Below, piece by piece: positions 35,377 through 45,545 of a DNA stretch of 64,000 nt; the first letter of the stretch is position 1, and every line of letters starts with the position of its first letter. The translations under genes were made by a program, and so were the position numbers. The stretch is from assembly GCF_963678635.1 (NCBI RefSeq), contig NC_087064.1, forward strand, positions 42,067,165 to 42,131,164. The letters run 5' to 3'. The notes under the pieces are model-generated. The model was not told the DNA's origin and did not search any database. It worked only from the letters and a program-made list of their open reading frames with translations. The stretch is from Symsagittifera roscoffensis (taxonomy: Eukaryota > Xenacoelomorpha > Acoela > Convolutidae).

Positions 35377-36104
35377 AGCTAGAAGAACAAATCATACCAC
35401 AAGATCAAAAAGACAATCATCACGACTCCGAAATCAGCCACAAAAAGATTACAAAACATTCATCCCACAAACTAAAGTATTAAAGAAAGTTGAATTTCAA
35501 AATTCACTTTAAATTCATTCACATTTTCACCTCTTGAAGATAATTTCATGAACCGAACAATTTTCTCAAAACTCATGCTGAAAAGCATTTGAACAAATTA
35601 GTTCAAATTCAACCAATTAGAAGCTTTTCCGAACCATCACCTCATTTTTAACACGACTTTATTAGCCGACAAACAACCACCCTCAAGCTAATCTCTAACT
35701 ATAACTCAAAGGCCTCCAGGTCAAAAATGAGCAAACCACTAAACATTGACACCTGAAATAAACAAAGTATCAATATTACAAGCATCCCCAATCAAGCAGT
35801 ACAAAGATCAACAATATTGTCCCAACTGGAACCTCACAAATACCTCAGGCAAAAATATTAAATTAGCCTAAAGAACAAAACAGACATGATCATTTTGCCA
35901 AAGAACGAATATCTCTCAGATACCCCCAATGATCCGATAAAAAAAATCAAAATCAAGAAGACACTTAGGAGCCCTCCAAACTTTCCCCTCTCAAAAATTG
36001 CCGAAACCCAACCCACTTGTCAAAAAATCAATAAATAATCCGACCACACTTGAATTTAGCCTCCAAAAACAAAAAATATTTCGACGAAGAAATCACTTCT
36101 GCAA
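35377..36104 (+). other. spacer between integrase and env-like region
   Basis: The first 100 bases continue a Lys/Gln/His-rich frame that ends at 35483. The rest, to 36104, has no open frame of note and is A/C-rich on this strand, like the rest of the element. In env-bearing Ty3 elements a subgenomic splice acceptor would be expected near here, but I cannot pick one with confidence. Confidence 0.4.
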
Positions 36105-36486
36105 ATGCTATTTTCTAAAACAGTTCATACAATCCGCAACATAATTTCAAAACTTTTTTCAATAATTTCCAACTTTTTCGAACCTTTTATAAATTTCATA
36201 TTTAACATTTTCGAACTATTCATCCTAACCCTAAAAACTTTTTGCAACTTTTTCATCATTTTTTATTCCCTAGCCCAAACCTACATAAACCTCTCCAAAA
36301 TCCTTGACCACCTCTTCAGGTACGGTATTTCAAATTACCATCTCAATGTTCAAATATCTATTTAGTAGAACAGATGTTTTCCTCCTTTTTATAATATTTC
36401 TCACATTTTTAACATTCCTAATAATGACAGTATGTAAGTGTATAAAAAAGGCTATCGTAACCTTCGCATTAGCAACGATACTTTGA
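36105..36486 (+). pseudogene. hydrophobic N-terminal part of the env region
   Basis: Two overlapping frames (36105-36365 and 36304-36486) encode Phe/Leu/Ile-rich segments, for example 'LFIIFLTFLTFLIM' followed by 'CKCIKK', consistent with a signal-anchor or transmembrane segment. It lies directly upstream of the Cys-containing ectodomain. Whether it belongs to the same protein is inference. Confidence 0.45.
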
Positions 36487-36569
36487 ATCCTTTTTATTGA
36501 ATAATATTATAGTAAACACAAAATTACTTCCAAAAATTTGTTTTTAAAAACATTTTTCCAAAATTGCTA

Positions 36570-37744
36570 ATCAGCAACCCCCACATCAGTCCCCACCAAC
36601 AACGTCCCAAGAAACTCCACCAAGACCACCAAATACACAAACAAATAACCCTCAATCATCAACACGCATCTCTTTTCAAGACAATCCCTATACGTTTGAA
36701 GAAAGACATGCACGATTGTCCGAACCATTAGAACCAGTAAACCGCCAAGCACACTGTTCACAAGTTTCAAACGGAAATAAAAACAGATTAGACCATGAAT
36801 GTTTCTACCAAAAAAACACCAAAAGACTATTGCACCTCAGCCCTGAAGATTGCAAAAATGAACTTAAAAGACTAAATATAACATCAAACAAAGGCACAAA
36901 CAGAAAGATAGTAAATTTTCAAGTTTTTCCAGACTCAGCACTTCAAGCCGAACTTGAAAGATACCAAGGTCAAATAAGACTAGATACCAAATACCCCTTT
37001 CACGGAGCACATGGAAGATTAACATATGATCTCCATCATAGAAATTGGATACCACACATTGGAATAAACAACCCCTCAAATTGTAAAGCAGATACAAAAA
37101 ATAAAGGATACCAAGAAATAATGTTTTTTGATTGGAAAATACAACTTGAAAAAGTACAAATAACACGTGATTTAAAAAATGACACTATAATTTATCAAGG
37201 AATCAGACTCCTTTGTAAAAACGACCAAGGATATTGCGATACTACTACACGCACACAAGCAACAATCGTTTGGTTCCCTGAAGACACTTGTACAACATTT
37301 CAAGTAGCAAAAACACACGCTAGAAAGATAAAATTTCATTAAAAATATTTTATTGAATCAACCCGGTTTGAAGATGTAAACCCTGACCAAATTAGACATA
37401 GTAATTTTAAATTTAGGATCAACAAAATAGAAAACAAATTGACACGTTTCCAAATATACCCAGAAACTGAACTAGCATGTAAATACACCAAACCACTTTA
37501 CAAAACACATTATTCAGAAAATCTTGTCGAATATGAAGACGGTTTCGACATGAACACAGAAAAATTAATAATTCATCAAATGGCTACATCTCACTCAACC
37601 ATAGACGAAAACTCATACGTCCCAGAAATTTCCAAAGAATACAGGAAGAATCGGTGGAAAACTAAGACCACAAGACACAGACAGTACACGGTTACAGGAA
37701 CTATCACTTATGAACAACACTCAGTTTGGTGCAATCCACTATGA
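36570..37744 (+). pseudogene. env-like ectodomain remnant, upstream part
   Basis: A Pro/Thr-rich run (36570-36700) leads into a frame from 36716 interrupted only by one TAA at 37340-37342 and resuming in the same frame to 37744. The product has scattered Cys ('RLDHECFYQ', 'LSPEDCKN', 'NPSNCKAD', 'GYCDTTT', 'EDTCTTF') and no intracellular enzyme motif. Its place, directly after integrase, is that of env in Ty3/gypsy elements with retrovirus-like layout. I recognise the env-like layout but not a specific glycoprotein fold. Confidence 0.55.
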
Positions 37745-38680
37745 CATACACTTAGACATGAAATTAGATTACATAATAAGCAGAATTTTTCAAGAAATGT
37801 CTTTGACAGTGACAGAACTTGAAACACGCCATCAATTATGCGAACTTGAACGCACATAAATTTTACAATCACTTGCACTAGCAGTACTAAAAATCCCTTA
37901 TGCAGAATATTTACTGTCAGGAAACAGATCAAATTTTATTGACTACGAAGGAAATATATTATGGTACTACACCTTTACCAAAAATGTATCACTTTTATAT
38001 GTATTCGAAGACAAAAGATGCTGTAAGAGAATCCCAATTTTCTACAAAAATAAAGTTTATTTCGTTGATACACTCTCCCTCAGAAGTTATTTTTGGGATA
38101 CAGCAGTCCCATGTGGATCAGAAAACAGCCGCAATGTAGTACAATTAAACCCTGACTAAGATAAATACTATCTTCTCACACCAAACCCTACACTTATGCA
38201 ACCACTCAAAAAAATTTCACCAGAAAGCATTAGAGCTATTGCCCGAAATCCCAACATTGATTTACAATCAATCGGCATATACTCTAAGTCAGATATTCAA
38301 CATCACATTCGAACGCAGCAACTTCAAGAACTACTCACAAGAAGGGACACAATCCAACGACAATCTATAGATCAAAAACTACGCAAACTTGCAGAAACAG
38401 CAGGCTTTTCAGACATATACGCACAAGATTATAGCGGATATTTTAAAGACATAAAGATAACATTAATCTAAATGGCGAAAAATACACCCACAAGATATAA
38501 GATATATCATCAATTAACACTTTTAAATTTATAAATCTGAAAAACGAACTTTCGCCTTTCTAGGATGGCCCTGTTACATCTTAGAAAGATTGACTATATT
38601 ATACGCAATGCTTCATTTTCTTGGATTTCTTTTCTCTCATAAAAAGAATCTACGATACATGCGCACAACACACAAGTAAA
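37745..38680 (+). pseudogene. env-like remnant, downstream part with membrane anchor
   Basis: After a frameshift near 37744 the coding signal continues in pieces: 'LDYIISRIFQEMS', then 'NFIDYEGNILWYYT', then 'RCCKRIPIFYKNK' with 'VPCGSENS', then 38196-38471 with an Arg/Gln-rich helix ('TRRDTIQRQSIDQKLRKLA'). At 38564-38680 a frame encodes a hydrophobic stretch ending in a short basic tail and a stop. This fits a C-terminal transmembrane anchor with a short cytoplasmic tail. Confidence 0.5.
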
Positions 38681-39082
38681 CAAACAAGCAAGCGTAGCAC
38701 GCATAGTTTTCGCAGGATTTTTGGAAAATTTTCAACATCAATCAATAAAATTCTTTTAGACGCTCAAATAAAAGAATACAATGCAAAGTTATCAACAACA
38801 CCAAACGCATATGACGAATCACGAAACGACACAAGTACAACGCCCACAGTACCACAATTACAAAACCTCAACCATAACCATCCCTTATCATTAGTACCAC
38901 AAAATTTTAGAAATATTGCCTTATCAGATCTCATATCTCCAAGATCAAATTATCCACAAAGCCCAATCCAACATATAATAACACAACAACCAAATATAGA
39001 CGACATATACGAACAAATTATAGAACAACCACGTACCACTAAATTTCGTTCTCAGAACAACCATCTTTTTAGCCCACGATGA
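38621..39082 (+). pseudogene. extra 3' ORF, first part (unknown)
   Basis: A 153-codon frame overlapping the end of the putative env anchor. The product has a basic N-terminal part ('KQTSKRSTHSFRRIFGK') followed by a Pro/Asn/Gln-rich region. No domain is recognised. It may be the start of the protein that continues at 39507 after a disrupted Pro/Ser-rich linker (39079-39470 shows similar composition in shifting frames). Confidence 0.45.
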
Positions 39083-39506
39083 GCCGCCAAATCGGATCCC
39101 TCCATCGATCAATTTCCCACCCAGCCAACCTTCAGAACAACCTCTCCATCATCCTACTTTTTGCTTTCCCCCACCTCAGTCACCTCATCCTAAATTTTCA
39201 CCCAGCATGGAAGCAGATACTAATTCCAACACAAAAGAATAAAATACCATCTCCCAATTCAACAACTCCGATATTGAAACACCCGACGAATTTGCAAATT
39301 CCGAACCCAGCCCACTGACATTTTCCCAACCTCCCTTTCAACCTATCCATTCCCAAGTCAAAATTGAACCTCTTTTCCCATCTTCTCCCATTTCACATGT
39401 CACATCCACATATTCCCCTCTACTTAGTGAATCATCAGATAACAACGACCAAGATCACACACAAATTTAACATGAACTAGATAACTTCATAACCCTACAA
39501 CAACAA

Positions 39507-40603
39507 ATGCAACACCCTCAGACACTAACTATTCACCAACTTTCACGATCCCTAATATCACCTAACCCATCAACTCCAAACCCTCTTCAACTTATTTACC
39601 CTCCAAAACCCACTTCTCCATCAACCCCATCCTCTAGTACCAACCGCGCATACCGAACCTTCAAAAGAAAATTCCCAAATACCCCATTCCAATCTAACCC
39701 AGGAACATCCACTACATATATAAATCATCCACTTCACACTAATACGAAAGAATTTCTACAAATATGCCTACCCTTTTTCCCACAATATACATATTTCCAT
39801 TCCGACCCCAACGATGAAAAACCCAATTATGTCGACGAGCATGTCTTATATCCCACACTCTCATGGACATCTTATTACCACTTTACTAACTCATTAACAT
39901 TACCATTATATAACACCTCTCATAATAATGAAGTAGGCAGCACCTTACTCTACCTCCTAACAACAGCACTAACCCCACACCAATTCACGCAAATAAGATA
40001 CAGAGAATCACTAACAAAATTCACTGCACCAAAAGCGAATAATTACTCCATCGATTATTACGACCACAATATCATCCGACCAAATGAAGACATTTGTCTA
40101 CTTGGCGATCCATACACTAATCCTCAATTAACCGAAAAATTTTTCATTAAAACCTCATACACCTTCACCCTCAACATCTTAAATAAAAAATATGACAAAG
40201 CCATCTGCGCAGCACTACATATTACTAATGCTTATGAATCATACTTTAAGAAATTCAACCATTTTTCACTAACCTTTCAATTTCTCGCACCCAAAAACGT
40301 GATTTGCACTGTTCACACGAAGTCATGTTACGAACTAAACAAACACATACGTATTACATTGACAATACACCATCACGACAACCTCACCATAGATTTCAAT
40401 ACACATCACCGTTTTTCCTTAACTTCGCCTATTGTATTAAAGACACAAACCTACAAGGCACCCTCCGAAATTATGACCCTATCACCCAGATGTATATCTT
40501 CTGCCCACTAAACAAACTCATAAACGTAGACGAATCCCGCCCACTAATTGTCCCTCATGAATTCCTTCAGCCCGTCGAAGTTCCTATCCTAGAATTCATA
40601 TAA
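39507..40603 (+). pseudogene. extra 3' ORF, main part (unknown)
   Basis: A long frame (39507-40511, 334 codons) that switches frame near 40430 and continues to 40603. A Pro/Thr/Ser-rich N-terminal third is followed by a folded-looking region rich in Tyr, Phe and His ('DEHVLYPTLSWTSYYHF', 'NEDICLLGDPYTNP'). The same frame stays open past the stop at 40601-40603 as far as about 40792, where 'AAG|GTAATA' could be a splice donor paired with 'CTTTATAG' ending at 40873. I do not recognise the family. Its position after env is unusual for Ty3/gypsy. Confidence 0.5.
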
Positions 40604-42420
40604 AACACTAGCTACAACCACAAATTATATAACCTCATACAGAACACGCCGTATGAACAATCACCTCACACTGAAGAACGTAACATCATTAAAGCACTTG
40701 AATTGCTTTGGCCACTTTTGCAAACTAAACACATCATTCGTTTGTTAGCTAAACGTTTGTTTTTCCCCATGGCTTCTTCACCGACAATTAAGGTAATATG
40801 CATTCAAAGTTTAACCAATAAATTCAAACAATAATAACTATTATTATGCCATGTTTTCACTTTTTCTTTATAGGCACAATCATCAATCATCTAGAAATAA
40901 AAAAGCAAAATAAAAAACAGAAACTCTTTTTCAAAATCATTCATTTTTTTAACCTATCCATAATTGAAGCAATAAAATTATCCCTTACAAAGCAGCAAAT
41001 TAATATATAAATTCTTTTCCCCAAAGCAGTAAAAATTCTTAAATTGAAAATAATTTAATAATTTTAACCCCCAAATCAAGCAGTAATATTTATAATTTTC
41101 AAGTAGTAAATTAATACAAATTGTTCAAAAATTGCAGATAGCAGTACTAACCTTTTTCAAGACGCTTCTTTATATACTCTCGCCCACAAGTTTTATCCAA
41201 ATTCGCACTGCTCGCCCACAAAGAATTGTTTAAAATAATGAATTTGAGTTTCAACTTTCACTGATAACAACTTAAACAAATTTAACATGTTTCAAATTTT
41301 CCTTTAATCCGGTTGGAAAGGAATTTTATAATAATCCAAACTAACCAACGCAAGCTTACTAATCACCATAAACCACAACCTAATAGCATGACTAAGAAAA
41401 GAAAACCCACGGTAGTCAAACTGGAATAATACCAGCTTAGAACAGGATAAATTATTCTTTTAAAGACTACTTTTAAGTCTGAAGATAAAAGAACAAAACA
41501 CCAAAAAGTCGAGAGACAAAACCAAAACAAACAATTTGATTTTTGAAGAAAAGACAAAACTAAGACAACAAAATAAAACACTAGTAATAAAAAATGGCTT
41601 GATAAGTAGCACTAACCACATGACCCTCCAAAAAGAGCACGAAATTATACCCTCACTTCTGGCCTAACCCACCAGAAGAGGACGTCCTGAGCATGCTCTA
41701 TAGCCAGCCTCACCCACCGTGCTACATCCACGCTTTGTGAAACCCACGACACGATTTTTGACGAGAGTTACTCAAGTGTGAGTAGCTCTTAAAAATAACG
41801 AAACTATATAAAGATCAGAACCAAAAAATAGGATTAACAAAGATCTATATATGTAAATGATATAATGCAGTATATAGATTAAAAACAGCCCAAAGACTAG
41901 CATCAAGGAAATTGACAACCCAATCACACTCCAACTACGGAATTGCAAAACCTGAAATGCTGGCTACAGTCACTACACTCAATGGATTTAGAGTACGATT
42001 TGGCATGGCAGAAAAGGAAATCCAATGCAACAGAACAATGGCCATCTCCATGTTCAAGTATACGTACAGATCCAAGTCACCAGGCATTGAATCCAAGCTC
42101 AAACTTCACGCCACTCCCAAACGAGACCGAAACACTGTTCTCCAAAAAAAACAAGAACAAACGACCAGAACAAACCATTTTGGAATCAGATTGACTTCCA
42201 GAAACAACAGCAAGCGTTGGCGGTCACAGTCGTTGTCGAATGACAAACTGATATCGACGATTCCATCTTGCTGGAGCAGACGGATAAGACATCCTTCTCC
42301 AAGGACGAAACAGAAATGATGCTAGCGACATACAAACGAACTTCATCCATCCTCCATCGCAGATGAATATAAGAGAACAAAAACTAAAACTCTCTAAACC
42401 CTTGGATTGGTGGAACTAGA
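40604..42420 (+). other. 3' noncoding part of the retroelement, possible LTR remnant
   Basis: No convincing gene after about 40795. Around 41640-41860 the composition changes and a 'CTATATAAAG' TATA-like box sits near 41805, as a promoter in an LTR might. No copy of this region was found at the 5' side, so an LTR cannot be claimed. The 135-codon frame at 41912-42319 has no recognisable motif and overlaps another open frame. Confidence 0.35.
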
Positions 42421-43995
42421 TCTAAACTAGTATTTATAATTGGTTATTATTATGATATTTTATCCCTATAAAATATTAAATACTAACCAATCATATTCCA
42501 TAAAACTAACAACCTATTTATTTTTAAAGTGTTGAAACTACCTGTACTTTCAACACCAGAACAATTTGAATTAAACTTAGAGTACAGTTGTTCTCATTAT
42601 GGAACTAACTCGCGTAAATCGGTTTACACTAGATCTATTGAGACTAGGAGAAATAAGAGTAAGATTAAGATCGGTATCAGACTAAGAAGTTGCACGAATC
42701 TATCCGACCGAAAATAAAATAGCGTGACGAGCAGACAGTGTACCTTATCTGAAATTACTCTATGAGTACAGTAAACAATACATAACTCAAATGCGTAAAT
42801 GTGTGAACAATAGTTTTTTTTGCCTGAAACTATTTTCCCGAGAAAATTAGAACAAAGCCTTTACGGGGGGGGGGGGGACGTACTTTTGCAAATTTGCAAA
42901 GCGCAGGCAACCCCGGCACCCTGACGCTCGAAATAATCGGTAACTGAGCTTTGCACTTTGTAAAAGCCTCAGGATAGCAGCTCTCAGTGACTCAAAATGA
43001 AAATGAGATAGCTTTTTTCCAGCGGGATGGGAATGTTTTAATCTGAGAAAAATTAGGCTTCTGATAGCAACAAAGACATATTTTACTTGTATATGCCCTC
43101 ATTTTATTTGTTTACTGCAGCAGATCTGTCCTCAAAAAACAAAACTATTATGAATTGAATACAATATGCACTTTCCATTGGTCATTTTGATTGGAGTCAA
43201 CACGAATGCGTGCGCACAGAATCAATTAAAGCTAATTAGGTTTAATTAGGCGCATTGACTTTGGGGAGAACTGGCTGCTTTTTGGCCGGAAATGACTGGG
43301 TTTTTGGGGCGAAAATGTCAAGCTCGAATACTTTGGTAGTAGTTTGGGTTCCGCATACAATTCCCCTGATACCCACATAAATCGCGTTGGATTCCGAAAC
43401 ATTTCGAAAAGCCTTTGAAGACCAGCTATAACTGAAATTAGCCAGCGAGCAAAAGTTTGGAATCCAACAACAATGCGGATTTTGGAGACAAGTCATGCTT
43501 TGTTTTGGATTCCGAACTTAAATACGTTTTTGCAGTTGAAGTAAATTGAAGCGAAATACCGCTGGAATCCACTGTTTGTCAGTGGATTGCGCAATCAATT
43601 TGTTCTTTATGTCGCTTGATTCCACAATTTGTCAATACCCATTTTTAAGAATAGTGTACGGTGAAGGACGCTGCTTTTGAAATTTTGAAGGACCCTGAAG
43701 CAGCAATTTTTTTATCGCAAGGGTAAATAGTCCCTTACAGTGTTCAAAATTAATTTGGCCACGAGCTTAAGTAAAAAAACATGCTGAGTTTTATGCTAAG
43801 ATCCGGAGTCTTCTTCGGAACATTTTTCAAGTTCTCTCCGAATCTTGTTCACATTGAGTAGTCTCTCGGCAAGCGTTTTTGAACTGTTTTCTGTTCTGAT
43901 CTAATTGAGCCATTTCTAGGCCTTTTGGCTCCCTATCTCTGCTTGATGAAATTTTGTCCCCCTTCAGCATTCCCTGAGATATCCCTTTAAGAATT
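42421..43995. other. noncoding stretch between retroelements
   Basis: No gene supported. It holds a perfect 9-bp inverted repeat with a 10-nt loop (42529-42537/42548-42556, 'GTGTTGAAA'/'TTTCAACAC'), a poly-G run near 42866, and the reverse-complement match near 43287-43308 to the block at 24.63 kb. The rest is unremarkable. Confidence 0.5.
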
Positions 43996-44012
43996 GTTGT
44001 TGTTGTTGTTGC

Positions 44013-44792
44013 CTAGGTGCCCGTAGTTTGGCCCTCCTCTTGTCCCTCATTTGTGGCTTCTTCTGTATCGAGTTGCAGGAAAGCAGCTGCTTTGATCGGG
44101 TTTTCCCAGAGTGCGTGGGGGGTGATTGTAGTCGGGTTTGCGCTGCACCTGAATAGGTGACCCGTTGTGTGGGTTTCTGAGTTGCACTGTGGGCATGTTT
44201 CTGGGGTTGATTCATCTAGTCTGTGTAGGTAGCTTTGTAGGAATGGGGAGTAACCGCTCCGCAACTGGGCAAGGGTCCGTCTGGTACCTCTCGGCAGTCG
44301 TAATTCATCCTTGCTCAGTTTGGGGGCTGGTTCGTCGAGCACTTTGTTGTTGTCCCGGTTGTCTAGGGCGTATTTGACCTCATTTGTGTGCAATTTTTTG
44401 AGGAGCCCTCTGTAGTCCTCTTCGGTAACGTGCGTGTCGTCGTCTTCTTCTGAATCGGATGTTTCGAGGAGTGCAGTGATGTACCTCTCGTACCTGCTGA
44501 AGAGCGTTTCCTTCATGTTTCTGGGCGGTTCCGGTCGGTCTAGCAGCCTGTTGCCAGGGTGTCCTTCGAGATGATGGGCTAGCTGGTGCTGGACTGCTTT
44601 CATACGGATATGCCGCCTGACAGGTAGGATTTTCGTCTCGTCGTGCAGGTGCTGGATAGCGGTCATCGTGGTGCATCCTGTGGCCACTCTTAGGGCTGAG
44701 TTTTGGACTTTCTGCAGCGTTTCTACGTGGGTCTGTGCAGCGATCGGAGTCCAGACTGGTGATGCGTACTCTAAGACGGGCCTTCGGGGCAT
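44013..44792 (-). pseudogene. non-LTR post-RT C-terminal region
   Basis: A 259-codon frame beginning near 'VLEYASPVWTP' and 'LQKVQNSALRVATG', which normally lie downstream of the RT palm/thumb. It continues through 'HLHDETKILPVRRHIRM' to a C-terminal module 'TLAQLRSGYSPFLQSYLHR' with a Cys/His cluster ('CPQCNSETHTTGHLFRC'), the usual end of this retroelement type. It overlaps the endonuclease frame by about 20 bases at the deletion junction. Confidence 0.85.
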
Positions 44793-45520
44793 GAGCTAGT
44801 GGGTGGGATGTAGTAGTTTATGACCCTGAACGAGGTGTTATTGTGGTCTACTTTGATACCCATGCACTCCATAGTACCATCTTGTGGTAGTTGCATTGCG
44901 GTGTACACAATGTCTTCGTGGATGAGGAAGGCCAAGCCGCCTCCTTCTCTGTTGGCTGGTCTGTCTTGACGAAGTACTGTGTACGAACCAAAGTTAGGGT
45001 CTCTGCTTTTAGCAGTGAGTTTGGTTTCTTGTATAGCAGCGAGTTTGATATCGTGTGCATTGAGGTATGCTTCAATTTCCGGTGTTTTGCCCCCAATGCT
45101 GTTGCAGTTCAGTTGTAGGATGTTCAGGGTAGGCATGGGTGTCGTGGGTGTCGCGTGGGTGTTGGCGTTGACCGGAGATGCTGGAGTTTCTGGTGTGCAG
45201 GTGATGCATGTCCAGTCAGACACCACTTCGGAACTGTCTGTAAAGGGTGTGCATGGGAAGTGCGCGTGCTTCCGACAAGATGAGCATTTGACGCTTCCTT
45301 TCTTGTTGAGGGGCTTGGCGCAGTTGCAGCACTTTTGCCTTTTAGGCGGTCCCGGGTTGCTTTCAATACCAGCTCGGATGAGAAGAATACGGAGCAGGGT
45401 TGCTGGCCTGTGCTGCTCCGTCCACAAAAACACGGACTGGGGATGGACCTCTCTTCGTGCACGAAGGAGGGTTTGTTGTCCGGCGGGTTTTGAGGTCCGC
45501 TGAACGGCAATTTGCACCAA
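44771..45520 (-). pseudogene. non-LTR N-terminal protein: 2A-like motif, zinc ribbon, AP endonuclease
   Basis: A 249-codon frame. A hydrophobic stretch ends in 'GIESNPGP', a 2A-like ribosome-skipping motif with Gly where Asp is usual. A Cys-rich module follows ('CCNCAKPL', 'CSSCRKHAHFPC', 'DWTCITC'), of PHD or zinc-ribbon type. Then comes the start of an APE-type endonuclease ('LNILQLNCNSIGGK', 'IQETKL', 'REGGGLAFLIHEDI', 'YYIPPTSSCP'). The endonuclease ends prematurely after 'PPTSSCPEG', where the deletion junction lies. In intact relatives the endonuclease nicks target DNA to prime reverse transcription. Confidence 0.85.
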
Positions 45521-45545
45521 CTGTCAGCTGGTGTTGGTTCCACCT

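Larger units (their letters stand above)
25080..42420 (+). mobile_element. decayed Ty3/gypsy-type retrovirus-like element with env and extra ORFs
   Basis: Coding remnants run in one direction in the order SGNH-like domain, gag, protease, RT, RNase H, integrase, env-like, then extra 3' ORFs. The RT-RNase H-integrase order and the integrase GPY/F motif place it with Ty3/gypsy (Metaviridae-like) elements. Every gene carries stops or frameshifts and several catalytic residues are replaced, so this copy cannot encode a working pol. The plus strand is rich in A and poor in G. I could not identify a matching LTR pair, so both ends are approximate. Two repeated blocks ('AAACAAATTCGGC(C/T)GCCCAAA' at about 25083 and 25342) lie in the 5' noncoding part. 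Tandem and inverted rearrangements of pol are listed separately. Confidence 0.8.
43996..45545 (-). mobile_element. internally deleted non-LTR retrotransposon with 2A-like motif
   Basis: Minus-strand element. The 5' end is near 45545, and the 3' end carries a short (CAA)n tail at about 43996-44013. It encodes an N-terminal zinc-ribbon/endonuclease part and the C-terminal post-RT part, but the entire RT domain is absent. The two coding parts meet near 44780. It belongs to the same broad group as the degenerate element at 0.96-4.25 kb. Confidence 0.85.

Noticed and set aside
36864-37166. Minus-strand 100-codon ORF opposite the env-like region
   Set aside because: Antisense shadow of an A-rich coding strand; it has no motif, and the plus-strand frame is better supported.
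41912-42319. 135-codon ORF after the retroelement
   Set aside because: No motif, a second overlapping open frame of similar quality, and location in a possible LTR remnant.
44979-45503. 174-codon plus-strand ORF opposite the non-LTR endonuclease
   Set aside because: Shadow of the well-supported minus-strand frame; no recognisable domain.
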